DNA from: CAZUHB01 sp964620445 | GTDB taxonomy: Bacteria > Planctomycetota > B15-G4 > CAYZWU01 | Length of the DNA stretch: 64,000 nt | NCBI GenBank assembly: GCA_964620445.1 | Contig: CAZUHB010000008.1 | Location: forward strand, 62,001-126,000 | Direction: 5' to 3' | Shown: piece by piece, positions 53,638 through 63,227 of the stretch | Layout of the letters: the number at the start of each line of letters is the position of its first letter | How positions within the stretch are numbered: the stretch's first letter is position 1 | The notes under the pieces: generated by a model | Told to the model about the DNA's origin: nothing | Database searches by the model: none | The model's input: only the letters and a program-made list of their open reading frames with translations | Position numbers and translations under genes: made by a program

Positions 53638-55484
53638 ACCTCATCGAATATCTCGAATCGATCCCGATGACGCACGCACTCGGCTGGACCCTGGTCCATT
53701 TCGTCTGGCAGGGAGTGCTCCTGGCGCTGCTCGTCAAGGCGGTCCTCCATGCTCTGAGCGATCGCGGCGCCAATGCCCGCTATCTCGTCTGCTGCGCCGG
53801 AATGGCGCTCATGATGGCCGTGCCCCTGGCAACACTCATCGTGATCGCACGGATGCCGAACGACCCGATCGCAGAGGAGATCTCGACCCTCCTCTCCGCC
53901 GATCTGCAGAGCCTGACCCTGTGGACGCGTCTCTCGACCTCGCTGCCGGTGATGACTTTTTTCTGGCTCGCCGGAACCCTGCTCTTCCAGGGCCGGCTCG
54001 TGGTCCACTGGACCAGCGCTCAGCGCATCAAGGTCCGCGGAACGCGCCCCGCCCCGGCCGAGTGGCAGCGCGTCCTTTCCCAGCTCTGCAAAAAAATGAA
54101 CATACACCAACCGGTTCGACTCCTCGAATCCTCCCTGGCCCGCGTGCCGATGGTGATCGGATGGCTGCGCCCGGTGATTCTCGTGCCGGCGACCGTACTG
54201 ACCGGACTGCCCCCCAGGCAGCTCCGGATGGTCATCGCCCACGAACTGGCCCATGTACGACGGTACGACTACATCGTCAACCTCGTTCAGGCCGTTTTCG
54301 AATCACTGCTGTTCTATCATCCTGCCGTGTGGTGGTTGTCGAACCGGCTGCGTGTCGAGCGTGAGTACTGTTGTGACGATGTCGTGGTCCGTCTGGGTCG
54401 CGACGCGTTGTGTTACGCGAGGGCGCTTTCACTGCTGGACGCGATGCGTGGTGACGAGTGCCGAACAGCCCCTGCATCGACTGGAGGATTACTCATGAAC
54501 CGCATTTTCAGAATCGCCGGAGTCCCCGTGAACAGGACGAACCGGCTCGGTGGATGGTTGACGTTGCTCGTGGTCTTGCTGTCACTCTCCGCCGCCCTTT
54601 CGGCAATGGGGCTCTCCCCCATCACCGCCGCGGCCGGAGAAAAGAACTCGGAGCCATCGGCGGTCACCAGGAACTACTACGTGCCCTTCGGATACGCGTG
54701 CGAGGTCGAAGCGCTGGTCGAAAAGATGAAGTCGAAAGGCAAGACGCACGCTCAGATCCAGGACGCCATCCTCGGAATGAGCATCACCCTCGTCGAGGAG
54801 GACGACAAGATCGCCAAGAGCGACTCCGACGAGGCGAAGCTCATCAAGGAGATGAAGGCCAAGGGCATGTCGGACGAAGAGATCAAGAAAGCCCTTCACC
54901 ACATGCACCAGAAGAAGAAAACGGCCGAGAAGCAGAAAGCCGTACAGGCCGCCAAGGAGAGGGAGCTCATCGAGAAGTTGAAAGCCAAGGGCCTTACGGG
55001 CGAGGAGATCAAAAAATATCTCCACGAGCAGCGCCTCAAGGAAAAGAAAGCCCGCGAAGATAAACTCCTGCGCGACAAGAAAGAAAAAGAGTTCATCGAG
55101 CAGATGAAAGCGAAGGGCATGTCGGACGAGCAGATCAAGAAGGCCCTTCACGATATCCAGCTCAAGGAGCTGAAGGCGAAAGAGGCGGCCAAGAAGAAGC
55201 AGGCCGCCATGGAAAAGGCCAAGCGCGAAAAGGAAGAGCAGGCTTTCATCGCGGAACTGAAGGCCAAGGGTCTGTCGGACAAGGAGATCAAGACCCTCCT
55301 TTTCGAGAAGCGGATGAGGGAAAAGACATCTGGCGCACTGAAGAAAAAGAAGGTGCTGAAAGACAAGGAACAAAAGCTCATCGACGAAATGAGGGCCAAG
55401 GGAATGTCGGACGAGGAGATAAAAAAGGCTCTCAAGGAAAAGCAGAAAAAAGAGGAAGCCGCCAAGAAAGCCGCAAGCCGCTGA
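53634..55484 (+). CDS. M56 (BlaR1-like) membrane protease with six charged C-terminal repeats
   Basis: A 616-residue protein. The N-terminal 330 residues match M56 antirepressors: several membrane helices, and a zinc protease site His203-Glu204-His207 (AHELAHVRR) with EREYCCDD as the third-ligand block. In BlaR1 the last membrane helix is followed by a penicillin-binding sensor. Here the helix (WLTLLVVLLSLSAALSAMG, about 318-336) is followed by six copies of a unit of the form LIxxMKAKGMSDEEIKKAL, starting near residues 361, 403, 445, 487, 538 and 582. The first three intervals are exactly 42 residues. The region is rich in Lys and Glu and probably helical. The signal sensed is therefore not a beta-lactam bound by this domain. 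It is coupled to the BlaI gene by ATGA. Confidence 0.92.
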   Translation: MNLIEYLESIPMTHALGWTLVHFVWQGVLLALLVKAVLHALSDRGANARYLVCCAGMALMMAVPLATLIVIARMPNDPIAEEISTLLSADLQSLTLWTRLSTSLPVMTFFWLAGTLLFQGRLVVHWTSAQRIKVRGTRPAPAEWQRVLSQLCKKMNIHQPVRLLESSLARVPMVIGWLRPVILVPATVLTGLPPRQLRMVIAHELAHVRRYDYIVNLVQAVFESLLFYHPAVWWLSNRLRVEREYCCDDVVVRLGRDALCYARALSLLDAMRGDECRTAPASTGGLLMNRIFRIAGVPVNRTNRLGGWLTLLVVLLSLSAALSAMGLSPITAAAGEKNSEPSAVTRNYYVPFGYACEVEALVEKMKSKGKTHAQIQDAILGMSITLVEEDDKIAKSDSDEAKLIKEMKAKGMSDEEIKKALHHMHQKKKTAEKQKAVQAAKERELIEKLKAKGLTGEEIKKYLHEQRLKEKKAREDKLLRDKKEKEFIEQMKAKGMSDEQIKKALHDIQLKELKAKEAAKKKQAAMEKAKREKEEQAFIAELKAKGLSDKEIKTLLFEKRMREKTSGALKKKKVLKDKEQKLIDEMRAKGMSDEEIKKALKEKQKKEEAAKKAASR

Positions 55485-55507
55485 CGCTTTTCGTCCATGA
55501 TCGATCG

Positions 55508-55567
55508 AAGCGCCGCCGGCGAGGCAGTGGGAGGTTCTTTCCTGCTGTGTCGACGGCGGCGCTTTTT
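55508..55567 (+). terminator. rho-independent terminator after the M56 gene
   Basis: AAGCGCCGCCG (55508-55518) pairs with CGGCGGCGCTT (55554-55564), followed by a T-run. The loop holds a smaller imperfect stem. It lies 23 bp beyond the M56 stop codon and would separate the BlaI-M56 unit from the S9 peptidase gene. Confidence 0.85.
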
Positions 55568-55688
55568 CCGACCTCCTTCTGTAACTCCTCCTCTTGCGAT
55601 GATATAAGTGGGCCGGGCGGCCAGGCCCGGGCCGTTCGTTTCCGGTCCTGCTTTTCAAAAAGCTCAAGAATCAATTGGAGGATCCGTC

Positions 55689-57755
55689 GTGCTCAGAATC
55701 CGGTCGGCCATCATCGCATTTCTCGGTCTGATAATCCTGTCGATCATAGCCTCGGCCGCGGACGACCCGGTCCGCGATCATGACATCGTGGCTGAGGATT
55801 ATTTCGACATCGCCACGATTTTCGATTGCGTTCTCTCTCCGGACGGCAGGTACGCGGCCTGGCTGGACAGTCGTTGGGGTCGGGGCAAGGAGGGCCGTAA
55901 TAACGATCTCTGGGTCGTCGAGGTGGACAGCCGCCAACCGCTCCGTTTGACCTTCGACGCTTTCGGTCCCGGTCAGATCACGTGGAGTCGCGACGGAAAA
56001 TGGATCTACTGCACGGGAAGGATCAAGCGCCCCGGTGCGGAAACACCTCCTTTCGACGGCAAAACACAGGTGTGGCGCATCGCACCCACCGGGGGCCAAC
56101 CCTTCCCGCTGACGCGCGTCAAGAAGGGTGTGAAGCAGTTCGTTCTCGCGGCCGACAATCGCACGCTCTACTACACGGTCAGCGAGGACACCTACGAGGA
56201 CGAGTGGAAAGAGCTGCGCAAGCAATACGCTCATCTCGAGTACGGCCACGGCATCTCGAAACTGAATTCGATCTGGAAACTCGACATGGTGAGCTGGCGC
56301 ACCGCCAAGATCCTCGAGGCCGAGCGGGTGATTCACGAGATGGCGCTTTCGCCGAATGGCAAGAAAATCGCCATGATCACCACGGCCGACAACGAGCTCA
56401 TCGTCATGGAGGGCTGGTCGCGTGTGGACATCTTCGACATCGCATCCCGGATCACGGAGGAGCTGACCGGCCGGGAGTGGCGCGCAGATCACCCATCCCC
56501 TTACGGGTGGCTCGGTGAGATCACGTGGTCGTCCGACGGAAAGGCGCTCGCCTTCACCGTCTCCTTCGACGGGTATGCGACACAGATTCACGTGGCCGAG
56601 TGGATCGACGGCGTGGCGCGCCTGCGCGAAATCGAGAGGCCCCCGCTCGTGGCTCACGACGGCCACCTCGTCTGGCGCGGCCGCGAACGCACTCTGTGCT
56701 TTTGCGGCGAACTCAAGGCACGGTCGCGCATCTACGCGATCTGCGACGTCGAGGATGGCCGGCAGGGCGACGCAACGATCCTCACACCGGGCGATCTGGT
56801 CGTGGGCGCCTTCGGTTTCGACACGTCCGGCAAGCGCCTCGCCGCCGTCATCGAAACAACAAAACGCCTCAACGACATCTACCTCGTCGACAACGGCACA
56901 TTGGGGCGGATCACGAACACGAATCCGCAGGTCGACAGCTGGAAGCTGCCGCGGATTTCGATCGTCTCCTGGATCGGCGCCGACGGCGACCGCGTGGAGG
57001 GAATACTCGAACTCCCTCCTGACTACGATCGGTCCGACGGCCCTCTGCCCCTCATCGTGGAACTGCACGGCGGCCCCACGGCGTCGACCCGTTTCCGTCT
57101 CCGCCTCTGGATCTACGGCCGCGCGCTCATGGCGGCGAAAGGGTATGCCCTCTTGAGTCCGAACTATCACGGTTCGACCGGCTACGGCGACGAGTTCACC
57201 TCGAAGCTGATCGGCCGCGAAAACGACATCGAGGTGATCGACATCCGTACCGGAATCGAAGCACTCGTGGAGCGGGGAATCGCCGATCGGAGCAGGGTGG
57301 GAGTCATGGGGTGGAGCAACGGAGGCTTTTTGACGAACGCCATGATCACTGCCGAGCCGGACCTGTTCAAGGCGGCGAGCAGCGGTGCGGGCGTGATCGA
57401 TCAGGTCATTCAATGGGCTACGGAGGACACTCCCGGCCACGTGATCAACTACATGAAAAACCTGCCCTGGGAAAATCCGGAAGCCTACATCAAGGGTTCT
57501 CCCCTCTACAAGCTCGACCGGGTCAAGACGCCGACCCTCGTTCACGTGGGCGGAAACGATCCTCGAGTTCCGGCTGCCCACAGCCGCGCCCTCTATCGAG
57601 CACTCCATCATTACTTGAACGTCCCGGTCGAGCTGGTGGTCTATCCGGGCGAGGGGCACGGTCTCAGCACACACCAGAACCGGCTTGCCAAGATCAAGTG
57701 GGATCTGGCCTGGTTCAAGAAATATCTTCTCGACGAGGGTGAAGAGATCGAGTGA
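55689..57755 (+). CDS. exported S9-family peptidase (DPP/acylaminoacyl-peptidase type)
   Basis: A 688-residue serine peptidase. The signal peptide is IRSAIIAFLGLIILSIIASA. A beta-propeller (about 40-410) shows repeated SPDGRYAAW, SRDGKWIY, SPNGKKIAM and SSDGKALAF-type blades. The catalytic alpha/beta-hydrolase domain follows with the oxyanion region VELHGGPTAS, nucleophile Ser543 in GWSNGGFLTN, Asp in HVGGNDPRVP and His in GEGHGLS. It removes dipeptides or blocked residues from oligopeptides. The start is GTG at 55689, with GGAGG seven bases upstream; a further upstream GTG gives no signal peptide. A terminator separates it from the M56 gene, so it may have its own promoter. Confidence 0.93.
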   Translation: MLRIRSAIIAFLGLIILSIIASAADDPVRDHDIVAEDYFDIATIFDCVLSPDGRYAAWLDSRWGRGKEGRNNDLWVVEVDSRQPLRLTFDAFGPGQITWSRDGKWIYCTGRIKRPGAETPPFDGKTQVWRIAPTGGQPFPLTRVKKGVKQFVLAADNRTLYYTVSEDTYEDEWKELRKQYAHLEYGHGISKLNSIWKLDMVSWRTAKILEAERVIHEMALSPNGKKIAMITTADNELIVMEGWSRVDIFDIASRITEELTGREWRADHPSPYGWLGEITWSSDGKALAFTVSFDGYATQIHVAEWIDGVARLREIERPPLVAHDGHLVWRGRERTLCFCGELKARSRIYAICDVEDGRQGDATILTPGDLVVGAFGFDTSGKRLAAVIETTKRLNDIYLVDNGTLGRITNTNPQVDSWKLPRISIVSWIGADGDRVEGILELPPDYDRSDGPLPLIVELHGGPTASTRFRLRLWIYGRALMAAKGYALLSPNYHGSTGYGDEFTSKLIGRENDIEVIDIRTGIEALVERGIADRSRVGVMGWSNGGFLTNAMITAEPDLFKAASSGAGVIDQVIQWATEDTPGHVINYMKNLPWENPEAYIKGSPLYKLDRVKTPTLVHVGGNDPRVPAAHSRALYRALHHYLNVPVELVVYPGEGHGLSTHQNRLAKIKWDLAWFKKYLLDEGEEIE

Positions 57756-57780
57756 TCGTCCTTGTATGAAAATGTTCTGC

Positions 57781-57957
57781 CGAGAGAAAGGGAGTAATTA
57801 AAAGAGCTTGCCAGGAAACCCAGGGTATCAGGGTATTAGGAGGTGAAAGAATCGGGTTTTACACCTTCGGCGAAGCAACCTTGGCAAGCTCTGGTTTTTA
57901 TTAGTTTTTTTTGTCTATATTTTGCCTCATCCCAATATCAGGACAATTACTCTCTCG
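57781..57957. repeat. nested palindromic element / bidirectional terminator
   Basis: The outer arms CGAGAG...AGTAATT (57781-57799) pair with AATTACT-CTCTCG (57945-57957), with a six-base bulge on the left. The inner arms AGAGCTTGCCA (57803-57813) and TGGCAAGCTCT (57882-57892) pair perfectly, and the right arm is followed by GGTTTTTATTAG and eight T. Inside lie AAACCC/GGGTTT, AGGTG/CACCT and CTTC/GAAG pairings. It lies between convergent genes. It can end the S9 transcript, but the nesting suggests a structured RNA or a small mobile element. Confidence 0.7.
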
Positions 57958-58025
57958 TCCTCGTAGGCATCTGACTTAAGTAAAATACCATAATCGTCGC
58001 GCCCCAACCAAATCTTTTTTTCGAA

Positions 58026-58065
58026 ACTCCGGGGCGACCGTGCCCACTCCCGGGCGACCGTGCCC
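58026..58065. repeat. two tandem 20-bp repeats
   Basis: ACTCCGGGGCGACCGTGCCC and ACTCCCGGGCGACCGTGCCC abut head to tail and differ at one base. They end two bases before the stop codon of the minus-strand TPR lipoprotein gene. Each unit contains a GGGC...GCCC inverted pair, so they could form a stem in the 3' end of that mRNA. Confidence 0.8.
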
Positions 58066-58067
58066 CG

Positions 58068-59732
58068 TTATTTTCTTGAAGGCGGCTGATAGAGCTCTTC
58101 GAGCCGAAGTCCCTCGTCGAGAATCCGCTTGAAGAGCAATGCCTCCTCTCGATCGGGTGCCACTGTAAGTAGTTCGCTGACGAAGGCGCGCGCCTCGTCC
58201 CGGCGGTCCGACTCGATGCACAGCCTGGTCAGGTTCACGAGTGCATCGGTGAAGGCCGAGAAGATGACCTCCCTGTCCGCACCGTCTCTGAAGGGATTCT
58301 CCCACGCTTCCTTGCCCAGGGTCCACGCGGCCCTGTACATCGCCTCCACCTCTTCCAGGCGCTCCCTCTTCGGGTCGAGGTAGTAGTCGATCACCATGGC
58401 GGCGTCGTTCAGGTAGCGAGGATAATCGGGCTGCAGTTCGAGGGCCTTCTTGTATATGGCAAGCGTCTTCTCGTACCGCTCCGACGGACCGTCGGCTGCC
58501 ATGTTCGTCTCGAGGGAAAAGAAGCCATAGTCGCTCCACCACTGGTGCCGCCCGTCGAAACGCCTGGTGAGCGCCTCGAAGAAAGCGAGCGCGGCCTGAT
58601 AGTCCTTCTTTTGTGAAATCTCGTAGCCCAGCGTGTCGATCGCCAGGATCAGGTTGGGATCCTCCGGAAAAACGTCGAGGCCGGCAAAGAGGTCTCTTTG
58701 AGCCTCCTCGAATCGTTCGAGTTTGATCAGGCACCACCCCCGGTTGAGCCGCACCTTGGCGCCTTCGGCCACACCGGACTCCTCGAATTCGGGGCAGGCC
58801 ATCACGCTGTGCTGAAGCGATTCGATCTGCTTCCCGTACGATTCCACCGCGGCTTCGTACTCTTCCTTCCCGTAGGACTCGATTCCCTTGTGGCCGTGCC
58901 AGGTTCCCTTGAACCACCAGAGCCGGCCCGCTGCCGCCGGGGAGGCGGAGGCCGATTTCTCGAGCAGGTCGGTGTAGAAAGCGATCGCCAGATCAGGATT
59001 CGTGCCGCCCTCCGCTCCGTTCAGGTGGATGAGGCGGCCGTGAAGTTCGTTCGCTTCCGCGCAGTGGACCACTCCTCTCAGGTAGACTTCCGTGGCGCGG
59101 CCTGCCTCGCCCCGCTGGAGAAAACAATCGCCGAGACTCACGTGGGCGGTTGCCAGGGAGGGATCGAGATCGACGGCACGCTCGAGGCTCTCAACGGCAC
59201 TGTCGAGCAAAACCGAGAGATCGTTCGGGCTCGCCTGCCGCGCCTGAACGAGCGCGATCTTGCCGGCCAGTTCATGACCGCGTCCCAGATCGGGCCAGCG
59301 CCGGCAGCATTCGATCGCCGCCTCCCGCGCACCCGGGAGATCTCCGTTCATGAACAGGGATTCGGCCAGCATGAGGCTCGCTCCCTGATGTCCGGGATCG
59401 ATCTCCAGGGCTCGGCCGAAGTGATGGGCACTCTCATCGAACGCAAGTCCTGGATTGTCCCCCAGCTCGGGCTCATCGACCTGGGCCCTGCCCAGTTCGT
59501 AGTAGAGGCGCCCGAGCTCGAAGAGGATCTCAGGATCGTCGGACGAACGGGCCTGCAATTCCCTGAGAGCCCCGATGGCGGCGGTGATGTCGCCCTCGGC
59601 CAGGGCGGCGTCCGCGTCAGCCCTGAAGTCCGGGCCGGGACTGCCGCACCCCGCCATCGAGAAGACCGTCAGGAAAAGGACCGAAAAGACCGTGAGGCCG
59701 AGTGGTGTGGAGAAAACTTTTTGATTGCGCAT
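58068..59732 (-). CDS. TPR-repeat lipoprotein
   Basis: A 554-residue exported lipoprotein. The signal peptide runs to the lipobox MAGC with Cys29. The mature part is a chain of tetratricopeptide-like helices: AADAALAEGDITAAIGALREL-type units, PEILFELGRLYYELG, AHHFGRALEIDPGHQGASLMLAESLFMNGD, SLERAVDLDPSLATAHVSLGDCFLQRGE and LAIYKKALELQPDYPRYLNDA (quoted as blocks). TPR arrays mediate protein-protein contacts; no catalytic domain is present. ATG 59732 has GGAG eight bases upstream. It is divergent from the large TPR gene at 60039, and both lie near an ExbB/TolQ-type channel. Confidence 0.88.
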   Translation of the reverse strand: MRNQKVFSTPLGLTVFSVLFLTVFSMAGCGSPGPDFRADADAALAEGDITAAIGALRELQARSSDDPEILFELGRLYYELGRAQVDEPELGDNPGLAFDESAHHFGRALEIDPGHQGASLMLAESLFMNGDLPGAREAAIECCRRWPDLGRGHELAGKIALVQARQASPNDLSVLLDSAVESLERAVDLDPSLATAHVSLGDCFLQRGEAGRATEVYLRGVVHCAEANELHGRLIHLNGAEGGTNPDLAIAFYTDLLEKSASASPAAAGRLWWFKGTWHGHKGIESYGKEEYEAAVESYGKQIESLQHSVMACPEFEESGVAEGAKVRLNRGWCLIKLERFEEAQRDLFAGLDVFPEDPNLILAIDTLGYEISQKKDYQAALAFFEALTRRFDGRHQWWSDYGFFSLETNMAADGPSERYEKTLAIYKKALELQPDYPRYLNDAAMVIDYYLDPKRERLEEVEAMYRAAWTLGKEAWENPFRDGADREVIFSAFTDALVNLTRLCIESDRRDEARAFVSELLTVAPDREEALLFKRILDEGLRLEELYQPPSRK

Positions 59733-60038
59733 GAACGACTCCGTAGGCAGCACGACACGAGAGGGGACGACTTCGATCGAACCTGGAATTTCGCATGGGC
59801 AGCTCGAAATCTAAAACAAGAACCTTCAATTTTTTAACGAATTCCTCCAGTCGGTCTCACACTCCCCGAAGAGTAAACGTAATTCCTTATTATCCAGTGA
59901 CGAAAATTCTGGTCTCGAGATCCCGGGACCGTCTTTCCCGACGGGAATCCAAGGACCATGGAAAAAGGTGTCCGGCTGGTTTATAATGGCGGAACCGGCG
60001 CAAGGAAGGGGCACCCACCCATCACTCGGAGTCAGATC
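59733..60038. other. 306-bp divergent intergenic region
   Basis: It lies between the two divergent TPR genes. It is AT-richer around 59810-59910. No credible gene or clear repeat is seen, and promoters for both genes are expected here. Confidence 0.5.
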
Positions 60039-63000
60039 ATGAACGCATTCAGCGCACTCCTACCCCCTCTCCGATCCATGAGTATCTTTCTGGTTCTGTT
60101 CGCCCCCCCTCTTGGCGCCCTGCAGCCGTCCCTGCTCGCGCCGGCTGAAGCGGCCGCCGCGCAGGACGATGATCGAGATCGGGCGATCGAGCTCTACTAC
60201 AGCGCGAACGCCCTCTACAACCGGAAACTCTTCACCCTCGCGGCCGAGGAGTACGCCGATTTTCTCGAAAAGTACCCGACCCACACCAAAGCCGCCCAGG
60301 TCAAGCTCGGCCTCGCGCTCTGCCACTACTCGCTGGGAGACAAGAAGATGGCCGAACCCCTCTTCGCCTCCCTGATCGACGAGAAGGGACTCAACAATCA
60401 GCAGGAGATCCACAACCTCTGGGCGCAGTGTCTTCTCGGCCTCGACCGGCCGGCCGAGGCACAGAAGGCTTTCGAGTGGAGCCGGAACCGGGGCGGTGAC
60501 GGGGAGCAAACCGAACTGGCCGGCGCAGGACTGACCGAGGCTCTCTATTGCCAGAGCAAATGGCGCGAAGTGATCCGATGTTCGGAACGATTTCGCACCG
60601 ATCATCCTCGATCGAAGCGCCTCGACCGGGTGATCTTCCAGGGCGCCGTGGCTCATTTCGAGCTGGCCGAATTCGACAAGGCCGGCGGGCTCCTGAAAAA
60701 GATCAAGAGGCTGGACGCCAAATCGGGTTTCGGTCAGCACGTCACTTTCCTGCTCGCCGAGTGCCTTCGGGAGGAAGGCAAACTTAAAGAAGCGGAGAAG
60801 CTTTTCGACAGGGCCGCCAACGAGATGACCGGCGCATACGGTGCGGAAGCTCTCTTCCGGCTCGGTTTCGTACGGTTCCAGCTCGAGAACTACGCTGGAG
60901 CGCAGCGGAATTTCGCCGACCTGCTCGCCGACGACCCGGCCTCGCCCCATGCGCCCCCTGCAAAGATATACCTCGGGCGGTCGCAATTCGAGAGCGGCAG
61001 GTATCGCCAGGCGGAGAAGACCTTTACGTCCTTTTCGCCGAAGGAGAGCCAATACGGAAAGGCGCGGCTCTGGCTCGCCCGCACGCACCGCGCTCAGAAG
61101 AACCTTTCTCGCGCGGAAAATGTCCTCTCCGAGGCGATCAAGAAGACGCCCGGGAACGAGGTGCGCGCCGATCTGCTCTACGACCTGGCCGCGATTCAGA
61201 TGGATCGGAAACAATTCGCCGATGCGGCCATGACCTTCCGCAAACTGGGCCGGGAGTTTCCCAAGTCATCCCTCGCCGGGGACGCGCTCTGGCTCGAGGC
61301 GTTTTGCCTGCACAAGGCCGGCAAGTTTCTCGACAGCGCCGACCGGTGCGGTAATTTTCTCTCCCGCTTTCCAAAGAACGAGCGCTGCGGCGCGGTCGCT
61401 TTTCTGAGCGCCGAGAACCTCTACCTCATCGATCAGCAACGTGAAGCGGAGTCGCTCTACAGGCGGTTCCTGAAAAAATACGGCAATCACGGCTACTCGA
61501 ATTCCGCCCGCTTCCGGATCGCCCAGATCCACTATCAGCGGGACGAATGGCCCACCGCGATCGATGCGCTGCAGGTCCTGGTCGACGCAAAAGGGCTGGA
61601 CTCGGCCTTTTTCAACCAGCTCTATTTCATTCTCGGAGATTGCCACTACAGCCTCGCCGAATGGGAGCGGGCGATCGAGGCGCTCCGGATCTTCGTCCGC
61701 AAACACCCTGGCGAACCGAACGCGGACAGGGCCCTGCTCAAGGTCGCCCTGGCCGCTGTGAACAAGGGTGAGGACGCCGAGGCGGAGGCGGCGCTCATCG
61801 ATTTCGAGAAACGCTTTCCCAAGAGCGTCTACCTCGACCACGCCCTGGTCGAACTCGGCCGCCTCCACTACGAGACCGGGGAGTTCGCCGAGGCGCGGCG
61901 CGTGTTCGCCCTGGCCGCGAGCACGGGGAAGAGCCCCTTCGCGATCTACTATCTCGGGTACGTGTCGATCGCCGAGGATGACGAGGAGTCCGCGCTCGAA
62001 CACTTCGGGAATCTCGAGTCGGACTTTCCCGACCACGAACTGGTCAATGACGCGCTCCTCCAGAAAGGGATCATCGAGGTCCGCCGGGGAGAATACAAAA
62101 AAGGGGAGGCCACCTTGGAGCGTCTCTCCGGGAGGGATGGCAGCGCCGCACAGCCTGACCAGGCGCTCTTCTATCGCGCCGTCGCCCAGGCGCGGCAGGA
62201 AAAGTGGGCCCTGGGCGCCAGTTCGTTCAATGACCTCATCACGCGCCACGGAGAGTCGCCGCTTTGCGACAGGGGGCTCTACGAGTGGGCGTGGTGCGAA
62301 CGGGAACAGGGCCGGACGGAGGAGGCGAAAAAGCTCTACGAGGAGCTCTTCACCGCCCACCCCGCGAGCCCTCTCGCGGCCGAGGCCCTCTTCGAACTCG
62401 CCGAACTCGAGTACGATGAAAAACACTATGACAGCGCGATCACCCGGCTTCAGGATCTGGTCAAGCGCGACCTCGGCGACGATCTGAGAGAGAGGGCCCT
62501 CTACCGGCTCGGCTGGAGCTTCTACTCCCGGGGCGATCTGGCCGAAGCGGCTCGCTGGTTCGAGGCGATGCTCGACAGCTACGGCGATTCGGAACGCAAA
62601 CCGATCGCCCTCTACCAGGCCGGCGAGGCACACCTCGCGTTGAAAGAATATGAACCCGCGTACAGGCACTTCAAAGCCCTTGCCGACTCGGCCGCCGCGG
62701 GCGAGTACGGTGAGCAGGCCCTCCTCCGGTTGGGCGAATGCGCGGCCCTCACACAGCGCTGGCAGGAGTCGGAAAACGTCTTCCGCCGATTCGCGCGCAA
62801 ATACGCCAAGAGCGAATTCGTGGGGCGCGCCCTCTTCGGCCAGGGGTGGGCGATGGAGAACCAGGCCCGCTACGCTGAGGCGATCAAGGCCTACAAGCAG
62901 GTCCTTGCGCGCGCCAAGAAGGACGAAACGAGCGCCCGGAGTCAGTTCCAGATCGGCGAGTGCCTCTTTTCGCAAAAAGAATACGACGAGGCTGTCAAGG

Positions 63001-63197
63001 CGCTCATCAAGGTCGAGGTCATCTACGCTTTTCCCAGATGGAGCTCCAAAGCGCTGCTCGAGTCGGGCCGCGCCCTGGAGATCCCCGGGAAGCTCGAAGA
63101 GGCCGCGGCGCGCTACCGCGAAGTGATCGACAAGTATCCGGACAGCGACGCGGCCGTCGTGGCCCGTCAAAAGCTCGACAAACTAGAAAAGGGTTGA
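60039..63197 (+). CDS. large exported TPR protein
   Basis: A 1052-residue protein with signal peptide MSIFLVLFAPPLGAL and an Ala-rich junction. Nearly the whole length is tetratricopeptide repeats: LYNRKLFTLAAEEYADFLEKYP, LGLALCHYSLGDKKMAEPLFA, LFRLGFVRFQLENYAGAQRNFADLL, ALYRLGWSFYSRGDLAEAARWFEAML and YREVIDKYPDSDAAVVARQKL (quoted as blocks). The pattern with FLxxYPxxxxxxxA spacing resembles the TPR_6/YbgF type found beside Tol-Pal and ExbB systems. The ATG at 60039 has GGAG eight bases upstream; an earlier ATG gives no signal. The proton-channel gene begins 31 bp downstream, so they probably form one operon. Confidence 0.9.
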   Translation: MNAFSALLPPLRSMSIFLVLFAPPLGALQPSLLAPAEAAAAQDDDRDRAIELYYSANALYNRKLFTLAAEEYADFLEKYPTHTKAAQVKLGLALCHYSLGDKKMAEPLFASLIDEKGLNNQQEIHNLWAQCLLGLDRPAEAQKAFEWSRNRGGDGEQTELAGAGLTEALYCQSKWREVIRCSERFRTDHPRSKRLDRVIFQGAVAHFELAEFDKAGGLLKKIKRLDAKSGFGQHVTFLLAECLREEGKLKEAEKLFDRAANEMTGAYGAEALFRLGFVRFQLENYAGAQRNFADLLADDPASPHAPPAKIYLGRSQFESGRYRQAEKTFTSFSPKESQYGKARLWLARTHRAQKNLSRAENVLSEAIKKTPGNEVRADLLYDLAAIQMDRKQFADAAMTFRKLGREFPKSSLAGDALWLEAFCLHKAGKFLDSADRCGNFLSRFPKNERCGAVAFLSAENLYLIDQQREAESLYRRFLKKYGNHGYSNSARFRIAQIHYQRDEWPTAIDALQVLVDAKGLDSAFFNQLYFILGDCHYSLAEWERAIEALRIFVRKHPGEPNADRALLKVALAAVNKGEDAEAEAALIDFEKRFPKSVYLDHALVELGRLHYETGEFAEARRVFALAASTGKSPFAIYYLGYVSIAEDDEESALEHFGNLESDFPDHELVNDALLQKGIIEVRRGEYKKGEATLERLSGRDGSAAQPDQALFYRAVAQARQEKWALGASSFNDLITRHGESPLCDRGLYEWAWCEREQGRTEEAKKLYEELFTAHPASPLAAEALFELAELEYDEKHYDSAITRLQDLVKRDLGDDLRERALYRLGWSFYSRGDLAEAARWFEAMLDSYGDSERKPIALYQAGEAHLALKEYEPAYRHFKALADSAAAGEYGEQALLRLGECAALTQRWQESENVFRRFARKYAKSEFVGRALFGQGWAMENQARYAEAIKAYKQVLARAKKDETSARSQFQIGECLFSQKEYDEAVKALIKVEVIYAFPRWSSKALLESGRALEIPGKLEEAAARYREVIDKYPDSDAAVVARQKLDKLEKG

Positions 63198-63227
63198 GAG
63201 TCATCGAAATATAGAAGGAGAGGAGTC

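Noticed and set aside
55671..57674. Minus-strand frame of 667 codons
   Set aside because: Antisense to the S9 peptidase, whose catalytic triad is clear.
57781..57957. tRNA or CRISPR repeat in the palindromic region
   Set aside because: No acceptor/anticodon arrangement and no regularly spaced repeats.
61266..63170. Minus-strand frame of 634 codons
   Set aside because: Antisense to the TPR array; repeats on the plus strand explain the open complement.
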